Counted from the stretch's first letter, positions 45,401 to 57,813 are shown. The stretch is 64,000 nt of DNA from Cladophialophora immunda (GCF_000835495.1 NW_015622545.1:62001-126000), one strand, 5' to 3'. Numbers and translations are program-made. The notes: a model not told the origin generated them from the sequence alone.

Positions 45401-46486
45401 TCACGGCCCGCTTCCAGCGCTCAAGATGTAGCCGCCATCCACCGCCACGGTCTGGCCGTTAAGGTACTGGTTCGTGGCGGCGAAGAGGATGGCGTTGGCC
45501 ATGTCGCGGTCCTCGCCGGGCCGGCGGGCGGGGACCTTGCTCTCGTACTTTTCGCGGGGGATGTGGGATTTCTGGTCGTCGCCGCTGTCTTGCGCGGTCA
45601 TCTCGCTGGGGAACACGCCGGGGGCGATGCTGTTGATACGAACCTTCAGCCCGTTCTGCGCGACCTCGTTAGCTAGCATCGTGGTAAGGTGTATAGCGGC
45701 CGCCTTCGAGGCATTGTATGCGAAATGGTGCTGGGCGGTCTTGACGATGCCCGAGATGCTCGAGATGTTGATGACGGTGCCCGAGAAGTTGTCGTTGTGC
45801 TGGTGCGCGGCCTGCAGCAGGGGCAGGAACGCCGTTGTCATGAAGAACAGCTGCGGCACGTTGGTCCGGTACGTGGCGGTCCACATGTCGAACGTCTCAT
45901 CGGCGTCGTCGAACAGATTCCTGGACATCTCCTCGGCGGACGACGCCTCGGTCTGCTGCGTGTTGAGCGCGATGCCCGCGTTGTTGACCAGGATGCACAG
46001 GCACTTCTCCCGGGACGAGATCTCGGCCACCAGCTTCTTGATCTCGTCCTTCTGGCTCACGTCGGTCGTCATGGGGATGATCTGGCCCGGGATGTCCTTG
46101 CCGTACAGCTCGGCCACGCGCTCCAGCTTCTCCTCGGTGCGCCCGCAGATGTAGACCTTGGCGCCGTTGGTCGCCAGCGCCTGGGTGATCATCAAGCCTA
46201 TCCCGCTGCCGCCGCCGGTGACGAGGGCGACTTTGTTGGAGACATCAAACAGCTTGTCGAGCTTGAAGGTCTGGTTGCGCGAGTTGAGATCCGACGACAT
46301 GGCGGGCGGCGGCGTGGATGAGAAGTGGCGTTGCAGGCTCTGGAGACGAGGCTGAGCCGTTGTGATGGATGAGAGGTGCGGTTGGCACAGAGGGGATATA
46401 AGAAGGCGAGGTCGGTGGGCAGTAAGTCGAACTGAGGTTGGCTTGAGATGGGTTTGGAGGGTGATGTGGTGAGGCTTGGGCGGCAT
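45401..46486 (-). CDS. SDR with predicted mitochondrial presequence
   Basis: This is a single-exon NADP-type SDR of 361 residues, close to fungal proteins named after the 3-oxoacyl-ACP reductase RhlG. The core has TGGGSGIG, CGRTEEKL after strand 2 (Arg, so NADPH is likely), NNAGIA, INISSISG, YNASKAA and a C-terminal VDGGYILS. Two Met starts are possible. The first (46486) adds 62 residues that contain many Arg/His/Ser/Thr and no acidic residue, and end in QRHFSST, a good match to the R-x-F-S cleavage motif of mitochondrial processing peptidase. The second (MSSDLNS) gives a cytosolic protein. I prefer the first start and a mitochondrial location. The two forms may both exist. Confidence 0.88.
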   Translation of the reverse strand: MPPKPHHITLQTHLKPTSVRLTAHRPRLLISPLCQPHLSSITTAQPRLQSLQRHFSSTPPPAMSSDLNSRNQTFKLDKLFDVSNKVALVTGGGSGIGLMITQALATNGAKVYICGRTEEKLERVAELYGKDIPGQIIPMTTDVSQKDEIKKLVAEISSREKCLCILVNNAGIALNTQQTEASSAEEMSRNLFDDADETFDMWTATYRTNVPQLFFMTTAFLPLLQAAHQHNDNFSGTVINISSISGIVKTAQHHFAYNASKAAAIHLTTMLANEVAQNGLKVRINSIAPGVFPSEMTAQDSGDDQKSHIPREKYESKVPARRPGEDRDMANAILFAATNQYLNGQTVAVDGGYILSAGSGP

Positions 46487-47182
46487 TGAGGTCGAGGTTG
46501 AGTAGTATGATGGTCAGCAAACGTGGGGTATGTTTATAAAGGACTTACATCGTCACATATTACACATGATACACTTGGTATGATGGCCTCTTACTGCTCA
46601 TTCATCACTCACCTTTCTCCGCCCTGAAGCAATTCAAATGGCCGGGCTGGTGTCCCACGTCAAGGCCATGACGCTCTGATGATGAAATGGGAACCAACGA
46701 GGTCGCGGATCTCGTTTCCGCCTCAATATCACTTCTGGTACGTTGGATCCTTGCACCAGTTGTCCACATCGTCCGCCGTACAAGCAGAAATTCCCTTTGT
46801 AACCTGACTTGCGTGTTCCCAGCTCACTCCACCTCAACACATGCACAGTCCAAGACACTCGGCGCAGAGGAAGACGCAATAGCACCCTACGTCGAAAGAG
46901 GAAGAAAACTCTCAGGCCGGTGCAATACCGCCGCCAGGTCGCCAAAGTGAGGTTACAAAGAATACCGGTACCATGAGACCAACAAACTGCCTGAGCAGCG
47001 TGGTCTACGGCACGTATCTACTGCGCGGATGGGTTGGGATGCTTTCATCCGGCTACAGGTATCAAGTCACAACATAGGCTCCTCTATTACGGTCCGACTG
47101 CTCTGCACAATTCAAATTGTCGCGTTCCCCTCTCCTCTCTATGGCTGGCGAATACAAGACACCCTTCCTCGAGCATCGAGCT
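46487..47182. other. Intergenic region, ~700 bases
   Basis: This is the promoter of the mitochondrial-type SDR (minus) and the 3' flank of a sugar transporter (minus). No gene is recognised. Confidence 0.45.
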
Positions 47183-49097
47183 TCACGCTTTCTTCTCCTC
47201 GCCGTCTGCGGCATAAAGCTCCTCTTCTCTGATCTGATACTTGGCAGACTTTCGGGCTGGAACGCTATTTTGGAACTGCAAACCCACATCGCAGTCAGCA
47301 AATGGCGATGGTCTTCGGATGACCGAGCAGGAAAAAGGTATGTGGTCGCTTACCATGAAGTCCAGCTCGCCAAATGTCCTGTCCTTGGTCTCGAACAGGC
47401 GGAAGTAGCCCCACAGCAATGTCAACGTCGCGAGGCCGGCCCAGAAGAATGCCTGGCGAGTCGCCGGCAATTAGCAAGGACCATACTGAGTGGGACATGC
47501 AACGCAATTGGGAAGAGACAGAGAAAGGAAGTCAGGGAACATACAGTCTTGCCCTTGGCATTCCACGCGCCCGGAGAAATCAGCTCGGGCTGAAGCAGTC
47601 CACCGCAGATGATGTTGCCAACATAGTACGTGCTGCGCGCCAGCACGACCGTCTGCGTGCGGAGTCGAGTCGAGCCGATCTCGGCGACGAGAGTGTAGAT
47701 GATGGGTCCCACGGACATGGAGTACGCGCCCAGCCAGACAAGACACAGGATCGACTGTGCCCACGCCAGACTCTTGGTCTGCGAAGGCAGCGCCAGGAAA
47801 CCAATGGTCCACAGGATCACGACCAGGAAGGCAAACCCGACCAGCCAGATGGTGCGCCGGCCCCAGCGATAGATGTACAGCCAGGAGATGATGGTGCCCA
47901 GAAAGGCGATGCCGGTGCCGGCCAACGAGATGGCGTACGCGGCATTGGCGCTGATGCCCGTCTGTTGGAAAAAGAAGGACCCGCTGTAGCAGAGGGCGCC
48001 GCCGTTGGTGATCTGAGATAGGAAGCCCATGCAGGCGATCTCAGTACGGCGTCGATTTGTGCCACGGAATGCATCCCAGAGAGACACTCCCGCTCGCTCC
48101 TGGAGCTCGAGCTTATTGGTGTGCACCATCATGGCGATGGTGGCGTCGATTTCACCGTGATGTTCCGGCTGGGTCAGCCTCTCCAGGGACTTCCTGGCAG
48201 CTTCGATTCGGTCCGTCCGAACAAAGAACCACGGCGACTCGGGGGCAAACCAAGCTGCCAGGAACAGTGGGATCGGCCATATCCACTGGACCGCGAAAGG
48301 GATGCGGTAGCTCCACTCGGTGGTGTTGTTCACGAGGCCCTTGAGGACGCCAGCGGAAATGAACTGCCCAATACACCAGCACAGGTTGACGTACGCGGTG
48401 AGATACCCGCGGATGGCCAAGGGCGTGACCTCGGCCGCGTACGAAGGACCGGTGGTGGCAAACACCCCCCAAGGGATGTTGCAGAGGAACTGGCCGACAA
48501 GCATGACTTCGATCGTGGGGGCGAAGAAGACAATGAAAATGAGCCCGGCCAGCGAGAACAGGTTGAACATGAGCACTTTGCGGTGGCCCCATCTGGCGGT
48601 GGCCCACCCGTTGAGCAGGGCGCCGATGATGTTGGCAAAGGCACCTAGGCAATTGAAGCGTTGTTGCCAGTTCGCCGAAATCTGGTAGCCGCTCTCCTCG
48701 TTCAGGAATGCGCCGTATTTGCGTCGAAAGCTCGGGTAGCCATAGAAGGACCCCAACAACGTGACGTCGTAGCCCTCCATGACGACGGTGGTGGAGATGA
48801 CTGCTCACGGTGTTAGTCTGCAAACTTCAAAGGTGCCATCTAGCCCTCCAGCTATCAAGCTGGCTGGCTGGACGTGCTCCTCTGAGCTCAGGGGCCAAAC
48901 GTACGGATCGACCAGAATGCCGCGCGTTTGTACGTCTTCAAGGCCTGGAAGACGCTCATGCTGTGCTCCTGCGCCGTGCCCTCGAGGGCACCACTGGCGA
49001 GGCCGGCATCATGGAGTCCAACATCTTTGAGGTATCCGAGTCCGTCTTCCGAAGTTTCGAAGTGGATTGTATCTCCCGCCTTCTGTTCGGTCGCCAT
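47183..49097 (-). CDS. MFS alpha-glucoside (maltose permease)-type transporter, 4 exons
   Basis: This is a proton symporter for oligosaccharides. Exons 49097-48905, 48800-47545, 47452-47354 and 47275-47183 join to 546 residues. It has MEGYDVTLLGSFYG in helix 1, GHRK after helix 2, a long FxxAPESPWFF central loop, FRGTNRRRTEI, and a RWGRRTIWL loop. ETKDRTFGELD near the C terminus is a variant of PESKG/PETKG. These are typical of the fungal MAL-type subgroup. The last intron is a multiple of three without a stop, so its removal is only probable. It lies upstream of, and on the same strand as, an alpha-xylosidase gene, and is a close relative of the decayed transporter at 60.2-62.1 kb. Confidence 0.9.
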
Positions 49098-50909
49098 CTC
49101 TAGCCACGGTGGTGAAGAGAGTGGCTGTCACCTTACTGTTAAAGTCGGAAAAAGAGACAGAGAGCTTGCAACAGGCTGAACAAAAGTGGAGAGTGTTGCT
49201 CCTATATATACACTCTGGACTGGCCAAGCAGGATCACCTAGACTAGTCGGGAGTCGACCTTTCATACCATAGCAGGGGTAACCAAACGGCGGGAGATGGA
49301 GTCGCATTTGCTTTCAGGTCCAGACAACTCCTTCGACCGAGCCAGACTCGCCCTCGGCGAACCGACATGCGAGACGACTTTGACGGGTAAATCTTTCCAT
49401 CCTACTCTGAGGAAAAGCCTGCATCCTGTCGCTTGGATATCTGGGATGAAGAAGCGCATCATCGTGCAATCCACCGGGCTCTTTCCGAAACCAGACTTGG
49501 TAGCGAAAGAAAAGACCATGGCAAATGCGACGTTGTCTCAGATCTTGGCCTTTCGAATCGACAAGGTGATCCTCTCATCGTCAAAAGGCAAGATAAAAAG
49601 AGGCGGAAACTCGGCTGATTAGAATGATTTGTCTGGGGGCCTCTGGGCCAAACCATGGGGCCCCGGCTTTTTGTTGTGGAACCTCACGCTGCACCAGAAG
49701 CCATGAAGTTGGTTCGCCCGCACTGGAGGATTCTAGGAGAGTGGCAACCAGTGATTAGCCGGGACTAGAGACGCAACGAGACAAAGCCAACTTGCAATAT
49801 TCCCTGACGCGACAGTCCTCCTATATCTAGGCTAAAGTCATGGCCAATCACTCTCCAAAGGAACTCCCCGGCCTCCCCATCGAACGGTTCATCTTCGGTC
49901 GGGAGTGACAGGATCTAGCTGCATCTTTGGTCCAGGGCACAGCTTGGAGTCAGATCTGGGGAGCCGCCCTCGACCCGAGGTTCCCGCCGGAACATGACCC
50001 AAAACATACATGGAGGATCTCGATAGGACATCGGGAGGAGTCGCGTCGTATCTTTCAAGGCTACCACTTCCGTATGGAAGGATTGTTGAATGGGACAGAT
50101 ACCACGGCTACGTCTTTGATCCCCGTTCTATCCTGCTTCTGGTACGGTGCTGTCCTCCTCCGCATTTCAATATCGGTCGAGTTCTGGCCGAGGACAGGCT
50201 TGGCTTCGTGGTGGAGTGAGAGGTATACTAAAAAGGATGACACGGGTCTGTGCATAAGCCCCTGCGCACCAAGATCTATATCATGATACGAATCAGGCAT
50301 CGAGCGGTACTGTAGGTCCTGGAGGGTCATCTAGGGGACAATAGCCTGAATGATACGGTGTTAGACGAGGTAATGAGCCGCCGTTGAGAGCCATAGCGCC
50401 TCGCGATGCGACTCGCCTTGTAGCCACCAAGCATACATACGGTTTGCCAACCTCTAGTGGGCTTTATCGACCGCGTCCAGCACCGCCTCCCGTTCCATAT
50501 GGTCTCGCTTCTGCAATATAGCTTACATGGACTTGGCCATGGAATTCTAATACACTCAGTTCGCGTGCCTATATTTATATGCGATCTGTGGCAGTGGGCT
50601 GTGTACGGCAAGGTTCCAGGAGATTGTCCAGACTGACCGCGAATTGGAGCATCTTATCGTTCATAAGTGTCTACTGGGAACATAGAAACTCTGGTATTGT
50701 GGCTGTAGACGAGCTCTCAGCTCCACCGCAGACGTAGGTCTGTAGCGGCAGAGTTCCTCACCGTGGTCCTAGTCCATGAGATATATCTCGCCTGGCTAAC
50801 ATATGGTTGCGAATACTCCGAGGGTTTCTTTCTGCCCTGATCTCTCAATCCCCTCTATGTCCAAAATCCCACCTCGTTTTACCGGCGATCAGCCCAACGT
50901 TGTCTATGT
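49098..50909. other. Intergenic region of 1.8 kb, possible gene debris
   Basis: Near 49840 a short frame with a good ATG (MANHSPKELPGLPIERFIFG) stops after about 22 codons. Near 50010-50220 another frame reads SRLPLPYGRIVEWDRYHGYV and then stops. They look more protein-like than chance but match nothing I know. They could be remains of a lost gene. The rest shows no feature beyond the promoter of the transporter. Confidence 0.3.
49203..49210 (-). promoter_or_regulatory. TATA box of alpha-glucoside transporter
   Basis: TATATATA is 106 bases upstream of the transporter ATG at 49097, the same spacing as in the hexose transporter further right. Confidence 0.5.
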
Positions 50910-53344
50910 CTACGCTTTTGACAAATCCACAACCTCGACGCCTTCCACCCCTTTGATAGCCATGCGCTGGTCTATTGTAAACGTCTTGGCCACCTTGGCC
51001 ACATCCCGTGCTTCGACGAGCTCGACCACTCTCTCGCCGTCCAGTGGCCCGTTGACTAGGGCCTGCAAGCCCTTCAAGACGTCTCCGTCCGGTGCCTTCA
51101 AAGTCGGGTTGAATGGCACAACAGCTCCCGGTCTGACCAGCAGAGGCAACGTGTCGAACCCGTGTACCTCTGTATACCAGCGGCCTTCCTCGTAAGTTTT
51201 ACCGTGGTCAAAGAAACTTCTCCACCTGGATTGCCCCGCGGCTGTCTCGTTATCCTTCCTAGACAACGGAACGTAGAAAGTCACCTCTCCTCCCTTGTCA
51301 AACACCGGCGCGACCAAGAGCTCGCTCCCGAGCATGTACTGCGTGTCCAGAGACCACACGTTCATGTCGCACTCTCCGAACTCGAGGAACATGGCCCGCA
51401 TGACGGGGGTGCCCTTGAGACGGCCCTCGAGCGCGGTGCGCAAGAGGTACGGCATCAGCGCCAGTTTGCGCGCCACGCTGTCCCTGAGGACTCTGCTGCA
51501 CGCCTCGTCCTCGCCCGGGTACCTCCCGGGGTCGTAGATCCAGGGCACGCGGTAGCTCGAGCTGCCGTGCAGCCTCGAGTGGCTGCCCAGCAGCCCGAAC
51601 TGCACCCAGCGCTTGTACAGTGCGGGGTCGGGCAGGCCCTCGAAGCCGCCGATGTCGTGGGCCCAGAAGGCAAAGCCCGCGAGCGCGAGCGAGAGCCCGC
51701 CGCGCAGCGTCTCGGCCATAGCCTCGAACGTGCTCTCGCAGTCGCCCCCCCAGTGGACGGGGAACTGCTGCCCGCCGGCCGTGGCGGCGCGCGCGAAGAG
51801 ACACGGGTCCCTGCCCCTGGCCTGCATCGCCTCGTACACCGTCTTGTTGTACAGGTGGGCGTAGAAGTTGTGCATGCGCACCGCGTCGCTGCCATCGTGG
51901 TACGTGACCTGGTGCGGGAGGAAGGGGATGCGCTCGCCAAAGTCGGTCTTGAAGCCGTCGACGCCCAGGTCCATCAGCCGCGACAGGTGCGCGGCGTACC
52001 ACTCCCGCGCACCCGGGTTGGTGAAGTCCACCACCGCCATGCCCGCCTGCCAGTTGTCCCATTGCCAGACCGTCGGCCGCGGCGTGCCCGCGCGCATGAC
52101 GAAGTAGCCCTTCTTCTTCCCCTCGAGGAATAACGGGGACGCCTGCGCGATGTACGGGTTGATCCAGACGCAGATCTTCACCCCGCGCTCCTTCAGGCGG
52201 CGCAGGTAGCCCGTTGCATCTGGGAAGTTGTCGTCGTCGAATTGGAAGTCGCACCATTGAACTATATCATCTCGCGGTCAGTGTACTGATCGATGTCCAC
52301 CAATGTCTTAAAGTTACACAGATGCCGCTGGGACAAGAGATGTCTTGACTTGGACCAGGAACACGTACAGGATTTCATCCAGAAACAGTCGAAATGGAAG
52401 ACGCTCAGTGGGATGTCGCGCGCCTTGAACCCGTCCAGGAACGCCGTGACCGTCCGCTCGTCGTACGAGGTCGTGAAAGAGGTCGTCAGCCAGAGCCCGT
52501 AGGACCAGGCCGGAGGCAGCCCCGGACGGCCGGTCAAGGCGGTGTAGCGGTCCAGGACGGCCTTGGGCGACGGGCCCGCGATGACCATGTACTCGAGGCT
52601 CTCGCCCTGCACGGCGATGTTGACCCGCGTGGTCCGCTCTGACTGGATCTCCAGCATGACCTTGCCCGGGTGGTTGATGAAGACGCCGTACCCGCGGCTG
52701 GACAGGTAGAAGGGCACGTTCTTGTACGTCAACTCGGAGCTGGTCCCGCCGTCCTCGTTCCACACGTCGACCGTCTGGCCATTCTTCACGAACGCGCCGA
52801 ACCGCTCGCCCAGGCCGTAGATCTTCTCGTGCACCGACAGGTCGAGCTCGAGCAGCATGTAGTTGTCCTGCTGCGCGTACATGCCCTCGTCGATCCTGTA
52901 TCCGGGCGTGTCCGAGGACGACACCACGGCGATGGACCGGAACGCGTGGCCGGTGAGTCTCTTGGAGTTGCAGGAGTAGGAGAACGCCAGCTCGTTGGGG
53001 GTGGCGTTGATCGACAAGCCCAGCGGTCCGCTCGCGTAGTCCAACGACCGCCCCTTGGAGTGGTTGATCTCGGGGGTCGGCGGCGCCTCGAACAGAGGGA
53101 AATGCGGACCTCGATCCTCCTCGCCGGTCCAATGTGAGAAGCTCGCCGCGATGACACCCTCGAGCGGAGTGCGAATCCGCGCAGAAACGGTGCCGACGTT
53201 GAGCGTGTCGCCCCGGCTTCTCTGCGGCTTCGTGAGCAGCAGGTCGACGGCGTTGTCGTCGGTGACGTGGAGCCGCTCCACGTTGCCCATCCAGTTGAAA
53301 GAGATGCCCGACCTCGTCCGCCACATGCCCTCTGTGAACTTCAT
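50910..53344 (-). CDS. GH31 alpha-xylosidase (YicI type), 2 exons
   Basis: This hydrolase releases alpha-linked xylose, for example from isoprimeverose or xyloglucan fragments. Exons 53344-52369 and 52261-50910 join across a GT-AG intron to 775 residues, nearly the length of E. coli YicI (772). The N-terminal beta-sandwich leads into HEKIYGLGERFGAF, PPAWSYGLWLTTSF and HFDCFWMKSFQWCDFQFD. The nucleophile is Asp432 in GFKTDFGE and the acid/base is Asp499 in HWGGD, both where YicI has them. No signal peptide is present, so the enzyme is intracellular and needs its substrate imported, which suits the flanking MFS transporters. The YicI-type KTDFGE signature separates it from alpha-glucosidases of the same family. 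Confidence 0.93.
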
Positions 53345-54006
53345 GTTGGGCGATGCTAACTCTCGAGACCACCACCAGTGCCCGGAAACGCAAGAGGTGC
53401 CAAATGTGTAGCCGAACCACGCAAGTTACCGCGAAGACAAGCCTTTTGAAGTATTTACAAATATTGCCCGTCGGTTAGTACGGATCGACGCAGAGACACT
53501 CTGCTAGAGAGATGCGGCAATGCCTTCCGGCCATGACATTAATAGTTAGTAACTTCCGATGCATGGCTTCAAGAGACCTCCCAAGCTTCGTCGAAGTCGT
53601 GGTGGCCGATACAGGACAAAATCCGGAGGTTGGGCTTGATTGATGCTGTCAGACACCAAACCTCGCCGGAAACAAGGGGAGAAATATCGTCAGACACCTC
53701 GTATAACATTTCGGCCCGCCCACAATTGTATTTAGGCAGAATCCTTTGCTGTGAGTAAGCCAGAGGGACAGGAGTAAAGCAGGTTGTCTTTGCACTGGAT
53801 CTTTCCCAGAAGAGCAATCATGACTAGATACTCATACACTGGGACATTTACTTGTCTGATATTCTACAAGGCAATGCTCAACAATGTGTGTCTGTAACTA
53901 TTCCCCCGAGCGTGAGGGTGGTCTATCTCTTCTATTGAGCAAACCTTCTTATGATCTATAAGGGAATGAGGCATCAAACGCTGGTTCCAACCCCATAATT
54001 CGGTGC
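53345..54006. other. Intergenic region, one unknown short frame
   Basis: An 82-codon minus frame (53569-53817) ends in CIGHHDFDEAWEVS and looks somewhat protein-like, but no partner exon or family is clear. The rest is the alpha-xylosidase promoter. Confidence 0.3.
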
Positions 54007-54895
54007 TCAATCCTTCTTCTCCATATAAGGGACACACGCCTCATAGATCCCTTTGAAACCAGGGTCCTTGATATTCCGGCGGAAAACACCCTCATCCACC
54101 ACCCTCGCCGACTGGAGGGACCCGGCGATGAAGAAGTCGGTGTAGCTGGGCCGGGCGCCCAGCACAAACGGGCCCTCGGCCTGGTGCGTCTGCATCAGCT
54201 GGCCGACGGCGCGCATGCCGTCGCCCGCCGCGGCCCAGCTCTCGTCCTCCCTGTCGGGGTCCAGCAGGTCCTCGAGGCGGTGGCCCAGCATGGCCTCGCG
54301 GGTGCGTCGGAAGTACTCCTGTGCGCGGGGTGAAAGGATGTTGACCTCGCGCGGCATCGTCGACGCCTGGAAGACCGCGCCGAGCACACGGCGCGCTTGG
54401 GCTTCGATCTCCCGGCCCAGCTCCGACGTCAAGGGCACTGGCGGGTCTGGGTAGGTCGACTCGAGGAACTGGGAGATCGGGCCTGACTCCATCATGTACG
54501 AGCCGGTCGGCACGTGGTGGATGGCCGGGACGGTATACTTGATCTTGGATGCCGAACTGGATTCGCCCGGAACCAGGCCCCTAAGAGGTTGTCATGTCAG
54601 GAAAATCTCCCCGAAGCTTGCATTAAGGGCTATGCAGACGTGCATCGATGCCTGCGAGCGAAAAGGGGTTTGAAGGATGGAATAGCCAGAACGCCAAAAA
54701 AAAAGGGCGACATTGAACAACTTACAACCCCTTCAGCGTGGGCTCGATGTCGGGAAACTCGAGGAAGATGGTCCTGTAAGGGACTTGCTTGTAGTTAAGC
54801 ATGAGGCGGATGCGCCAAACAACAGGGGAAAAGCAGACGTTCTTGGTGCAGGCAAGGTCGTAGAGGATGATCTCGGGTTCGGTCTGGGCTGCCAT
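54007..54895 (-). CDS. Glutathione S-transferase-like protein, 2 exons
   Basis: This is a soluble enzyme that attaches glutathione to electrophiles. Exons 54895-54726 and 54580-54007 join in phase (LKGL|GLVPGES) to 247 residues. The thioredoxin-like N domain reads ILYDLACTKNVCFSPVVWRIRL, a fungal GST subgroup pattern, with a Pro after strand 3 (KYTVPAIHH) and an ESGPISQFLE block equivalent to the ES-x glutathione contact. An all-helical C domain follows (RPSYTDFFIAGSL, matching the N-capping box). The gene is co-directional with the alpha-xylosidase and hexose transporter genes. Its role in sugar use is not obvious. Detoxification of a reactive by-product is one guess. Confidence 0.88.
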
Positions 54896-55532
54896 GATGT
54901 GCCTGTCTGTTTAGGCTGATGAACTCTTGATTCGCGGGGAGGAGAAGCAAAGCGTTCCGACTTTTCCAGATCAACGACTTGCAAGATTTTTGGGGTTGGG
55001 ATGTAGAGGGGGTCACGGATGCTTGCAAACATATTCGAGTAATATAGGCGGCTTTACGCCAGGCAGCAGTTTGACGATGTACAAGTGGATTGGGAGTAGC
55101 TAAATCAGTCTTAGCCAATGGTCGCTTTTATAGGGACTGTGTTAGTGCGACTAGCGGCTTATCCCTTTCCAGAGCATAACTTGTACGTCGAGAAGCTCTT
55201 ATACGAGACAAGCTCAATGGGATGTGTAATCATTCTTACACCAACAAATGCTGAATCGGGATGTTCATAACAACAGGACATAGAGATAGAGGGTAAGCGA
55301 GAGAGTGGTGGATAAGCAATATCCAGGAGGGTAACCTTCAAGTTACTGCTCGTCGACCTTTAGTGCTATACAGGTCCTTGACATTGAATCATCCAAGAGC
55401 ACAGAGCCTAGGCCAAGGCGCAGGCCACTGCGACCGTAGTCACCTTCACTTTCTTGCTAGGGTCAGCAAGTGTCCCAATCGTCGCTACCATCTCCCGCCA
55501 AGTTGTCGAGGATCTTCCGAGACTCCTCAGAT
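54896..55532. other. Intergenic region between GST and hexose transporter
   Basis: This holds the GST promoter, with a TATAAAA-like site about 230 bases from its ATG, and the transporter's 3' flank. No gene is seen. Confidence 0.4.
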
Positions 55533-57691
55533 CTAAGCGGCGGTGATGGAAAGTCTTCGGGTGACGCCAGACATGAGGGTCTTGTTCTTGTGGCCGCTCT
55601 GGTCGGACAGAGTCGGAGTGTTCTTGAACTTCCAGGCAGGAATCTTCCGCTCGTAGAGCTCATTCAGCTCCCAGTAGGTTCGGCCGAAGGTCTTATTGGT
55701 GTCAGCAATGTTGGATTTGCGGTGATAGAAGAAGCGACTTACCTCAGGGTAGTAGAGCCAGAGGAGGATGGTCGTGGGGATCAAGAGACCGGCCCATACG
55801 TAGACTGCCTTGACACCCATGTCCCCTGCGTCGGGGCTGATCATGTACGAAACGCTCCACTGGAACACGACACTGAGAACGAATTAGTGGTTGGAAGACA
55901 ACTGCACAAGGTGTTGACTCACAAACCGAGGCCATAGCAGCCCAAGTTGAACGAGGTTGTTGGAGCTCTTAGGCGGGGAGTGGAAGTTTCCCCGGACGCC
56001 ACGTAGCCAATTGGTCCCGCCGAGCAGCCATAGCAGATAACCCAAAGCAACAGAAAAGCCAGTGCTGCCTTGTCCGCAGAGTCCGATTTGAAGAACCCTG
56101 CGGTTCCGAGGCCGATGTTGAAGATGCACATGAGGAAGCACCCACTGATGGCCTGGTCAGTGACGGTGAAACGAATATGGTAGAGGCAACTTACCCCACG
56201 AGGAGAGGTCTCCGGCCAATATACTCGCAGGCAATCAGGGACGAGAAGATCGAGACAATGAGCAAGACGAAACTGAGCCAAAGTCAGTGAGCCGGCTTCA
56301 AGTGTGTATAGGGACATAAGCGCTTACGTGATAATGGTCACAATGAATGGATCTTTGATGCCAGCCGTTTTGAAGAAGTACTATGACAGGATCAGTTATC
56401 AGGAACAACAAAGCTGGGAATCGCCCAGAAAATGCTTACTGTAGAGTATCCGAAAACGATGGGGGCGCCAGCGGTCCACTGGCTGCAAATGCCTATGCAG
56501 CCAGCCAGCGTTCTGCGCCAGTTGAGGCCCTGGAAGATCTCCAGCCAGGATGCGTCTTTGGACCTCTGGCTGAAAACTCGTTCGTTTTCAATACCGTGTT
56601 GAATGACGCGGTACTCGTATTCCTGTAGGCAAGCTCATCAGCAAACTACTACATGTCTTGTTTTTTGCGCAAAGACGTACCACATCGTAGTTTGGTGCAG
56701 TGCCGTACAACTTGAGCATGGAGCTCTTCGCTTTTTCATGCTCGCCCTTTCGAGCGTGGTGAAGGTGTGATTCCGGAACGAACCAGATCATGATGATGAG
56801 AATCTAAATAAATCAGCTTGACAAGACTTTGATTTGGAGATGATAGGCGCAAACATACACCAGTGAATAGAAACTCGGTAGCGATCAAGGGCTTCCATTT
56901 CGTTGGCTGGTTGATGACAACGAGTTGGGTAGCGACCGCACTGATCAATTGCCCGATAGCGATGAAGAGCTGGTACGCGCCGATCATGAGACCTCGAATT
57001 TGGAAGGGAGAAAGCTCCGAAACGTAGGTAATGAGGATTGACTGGGCCAGGCCAACTCCTGTGCGAACAAGGACCGCAGCCCCGAGCCAGCTCCTCCAGC
57101 CAGAAGCTGTGACTTCAGCAATCGAGCCACCAAGGAGGACGACGATGGCGCCCAGCATAGCCGGCCTGGTAGTTATAGGTCAGCAGAGGCGCTAAGCTAA
57201 GACCGCCATCATGCGCGTTGAGTTAGAGACTTACTTGCGACCGAAGCGATTGGCAAAGTAGCCCCCAGTGAACATACCCAATGTCTTGGACATTTCAGCG
57301 AAGCCTTGCCAGTACGAAACGACCTTGGCGCTAATGGCGGGTGCACCGTCGATCCTGGTGTCCGCCATTTGGCTGATGAAAGCCTGCATGGGGATTACAT
57401 TTCCAGGGATTTGCTGCTGGAACTGCAGGATCGGTCAGCTTGGCCTTGTTCGAGTTGAGGTCTACTCACGCCATCATTGAGCGCCGCCCAATTGAGGATC
57501 ATACAGAAGATGATGGCCTTCCAGAAGGTCTTGACCACAGTCCATCGTCCGAGAACTGACAAGTTAGCCCATGAGCATTTGGGAGGCTCGATGTAGCTGT
57601 GAAACTCACCAGCATATTTGGTCTCCAAGACTTCTCCATCCACGTTTTCCACATTCTCACCAACCTGTTGCATTGGCTCTTTATATTCCAT
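55533..57691 (-). CDS. MFS hexose/alpha-glucoside transporter, about 11 exons
   Basis: This is a sugar porter of the plasma membrane, about 550 residues. It starts at the ATG at 57691 (MEYKEPMQQ). Exons are short, broken by many small introns. Recognisable blocks in order are TFWKAIIFCMILNWAALNDG (helix 1), GYFANRFGRK (helix 2 loop), ITYVSELSPFQIRGLMIGAYQ (the PESPR/E-x6-R type loop), FVPESHLHHARKG (central loop), LNWRRTLAGCIG, CEYIGRRPLLVG, CSAGPIGYVASGETSTPRLR and FGRTYWELNELYERKIPAWKF. Exact splice sites were not all fixed, so coordinates are the outer limits. It shares a promoter with a sorbose-reductase-like SDR on the other strand, suggesting joint control of a sugar uptake and redox step. 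Confidence 0.85.
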
Positions 57692-57805
57692 ATCGAGGGC
57701 GTGACTTGAGGTGTGAAGAGCAAGATGCCGAGCGTATGTCGCTATAGACAGAGACTGCGTGAGACAGAGAGATGCCGAGAGAGAACAACTTGAGATTGAG
57801 AGACT

Positions 57806-57813
57806 TATATATA
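57806..57813 (-). promoter_or_regulatory. TATA box of hexose transporter
   Basis: TATATATA is about 115 bases upstream of the transporter ATG. Confidence 0.5.

Noticed and set aside
51162..52133. 323-codon plus-strand frame opposite the alpha-xylosidase
   Set aside because: It is a GC-rich antisense shadow of the GH31 catalytic exon, full of Arg/Ala/Val with no family character.
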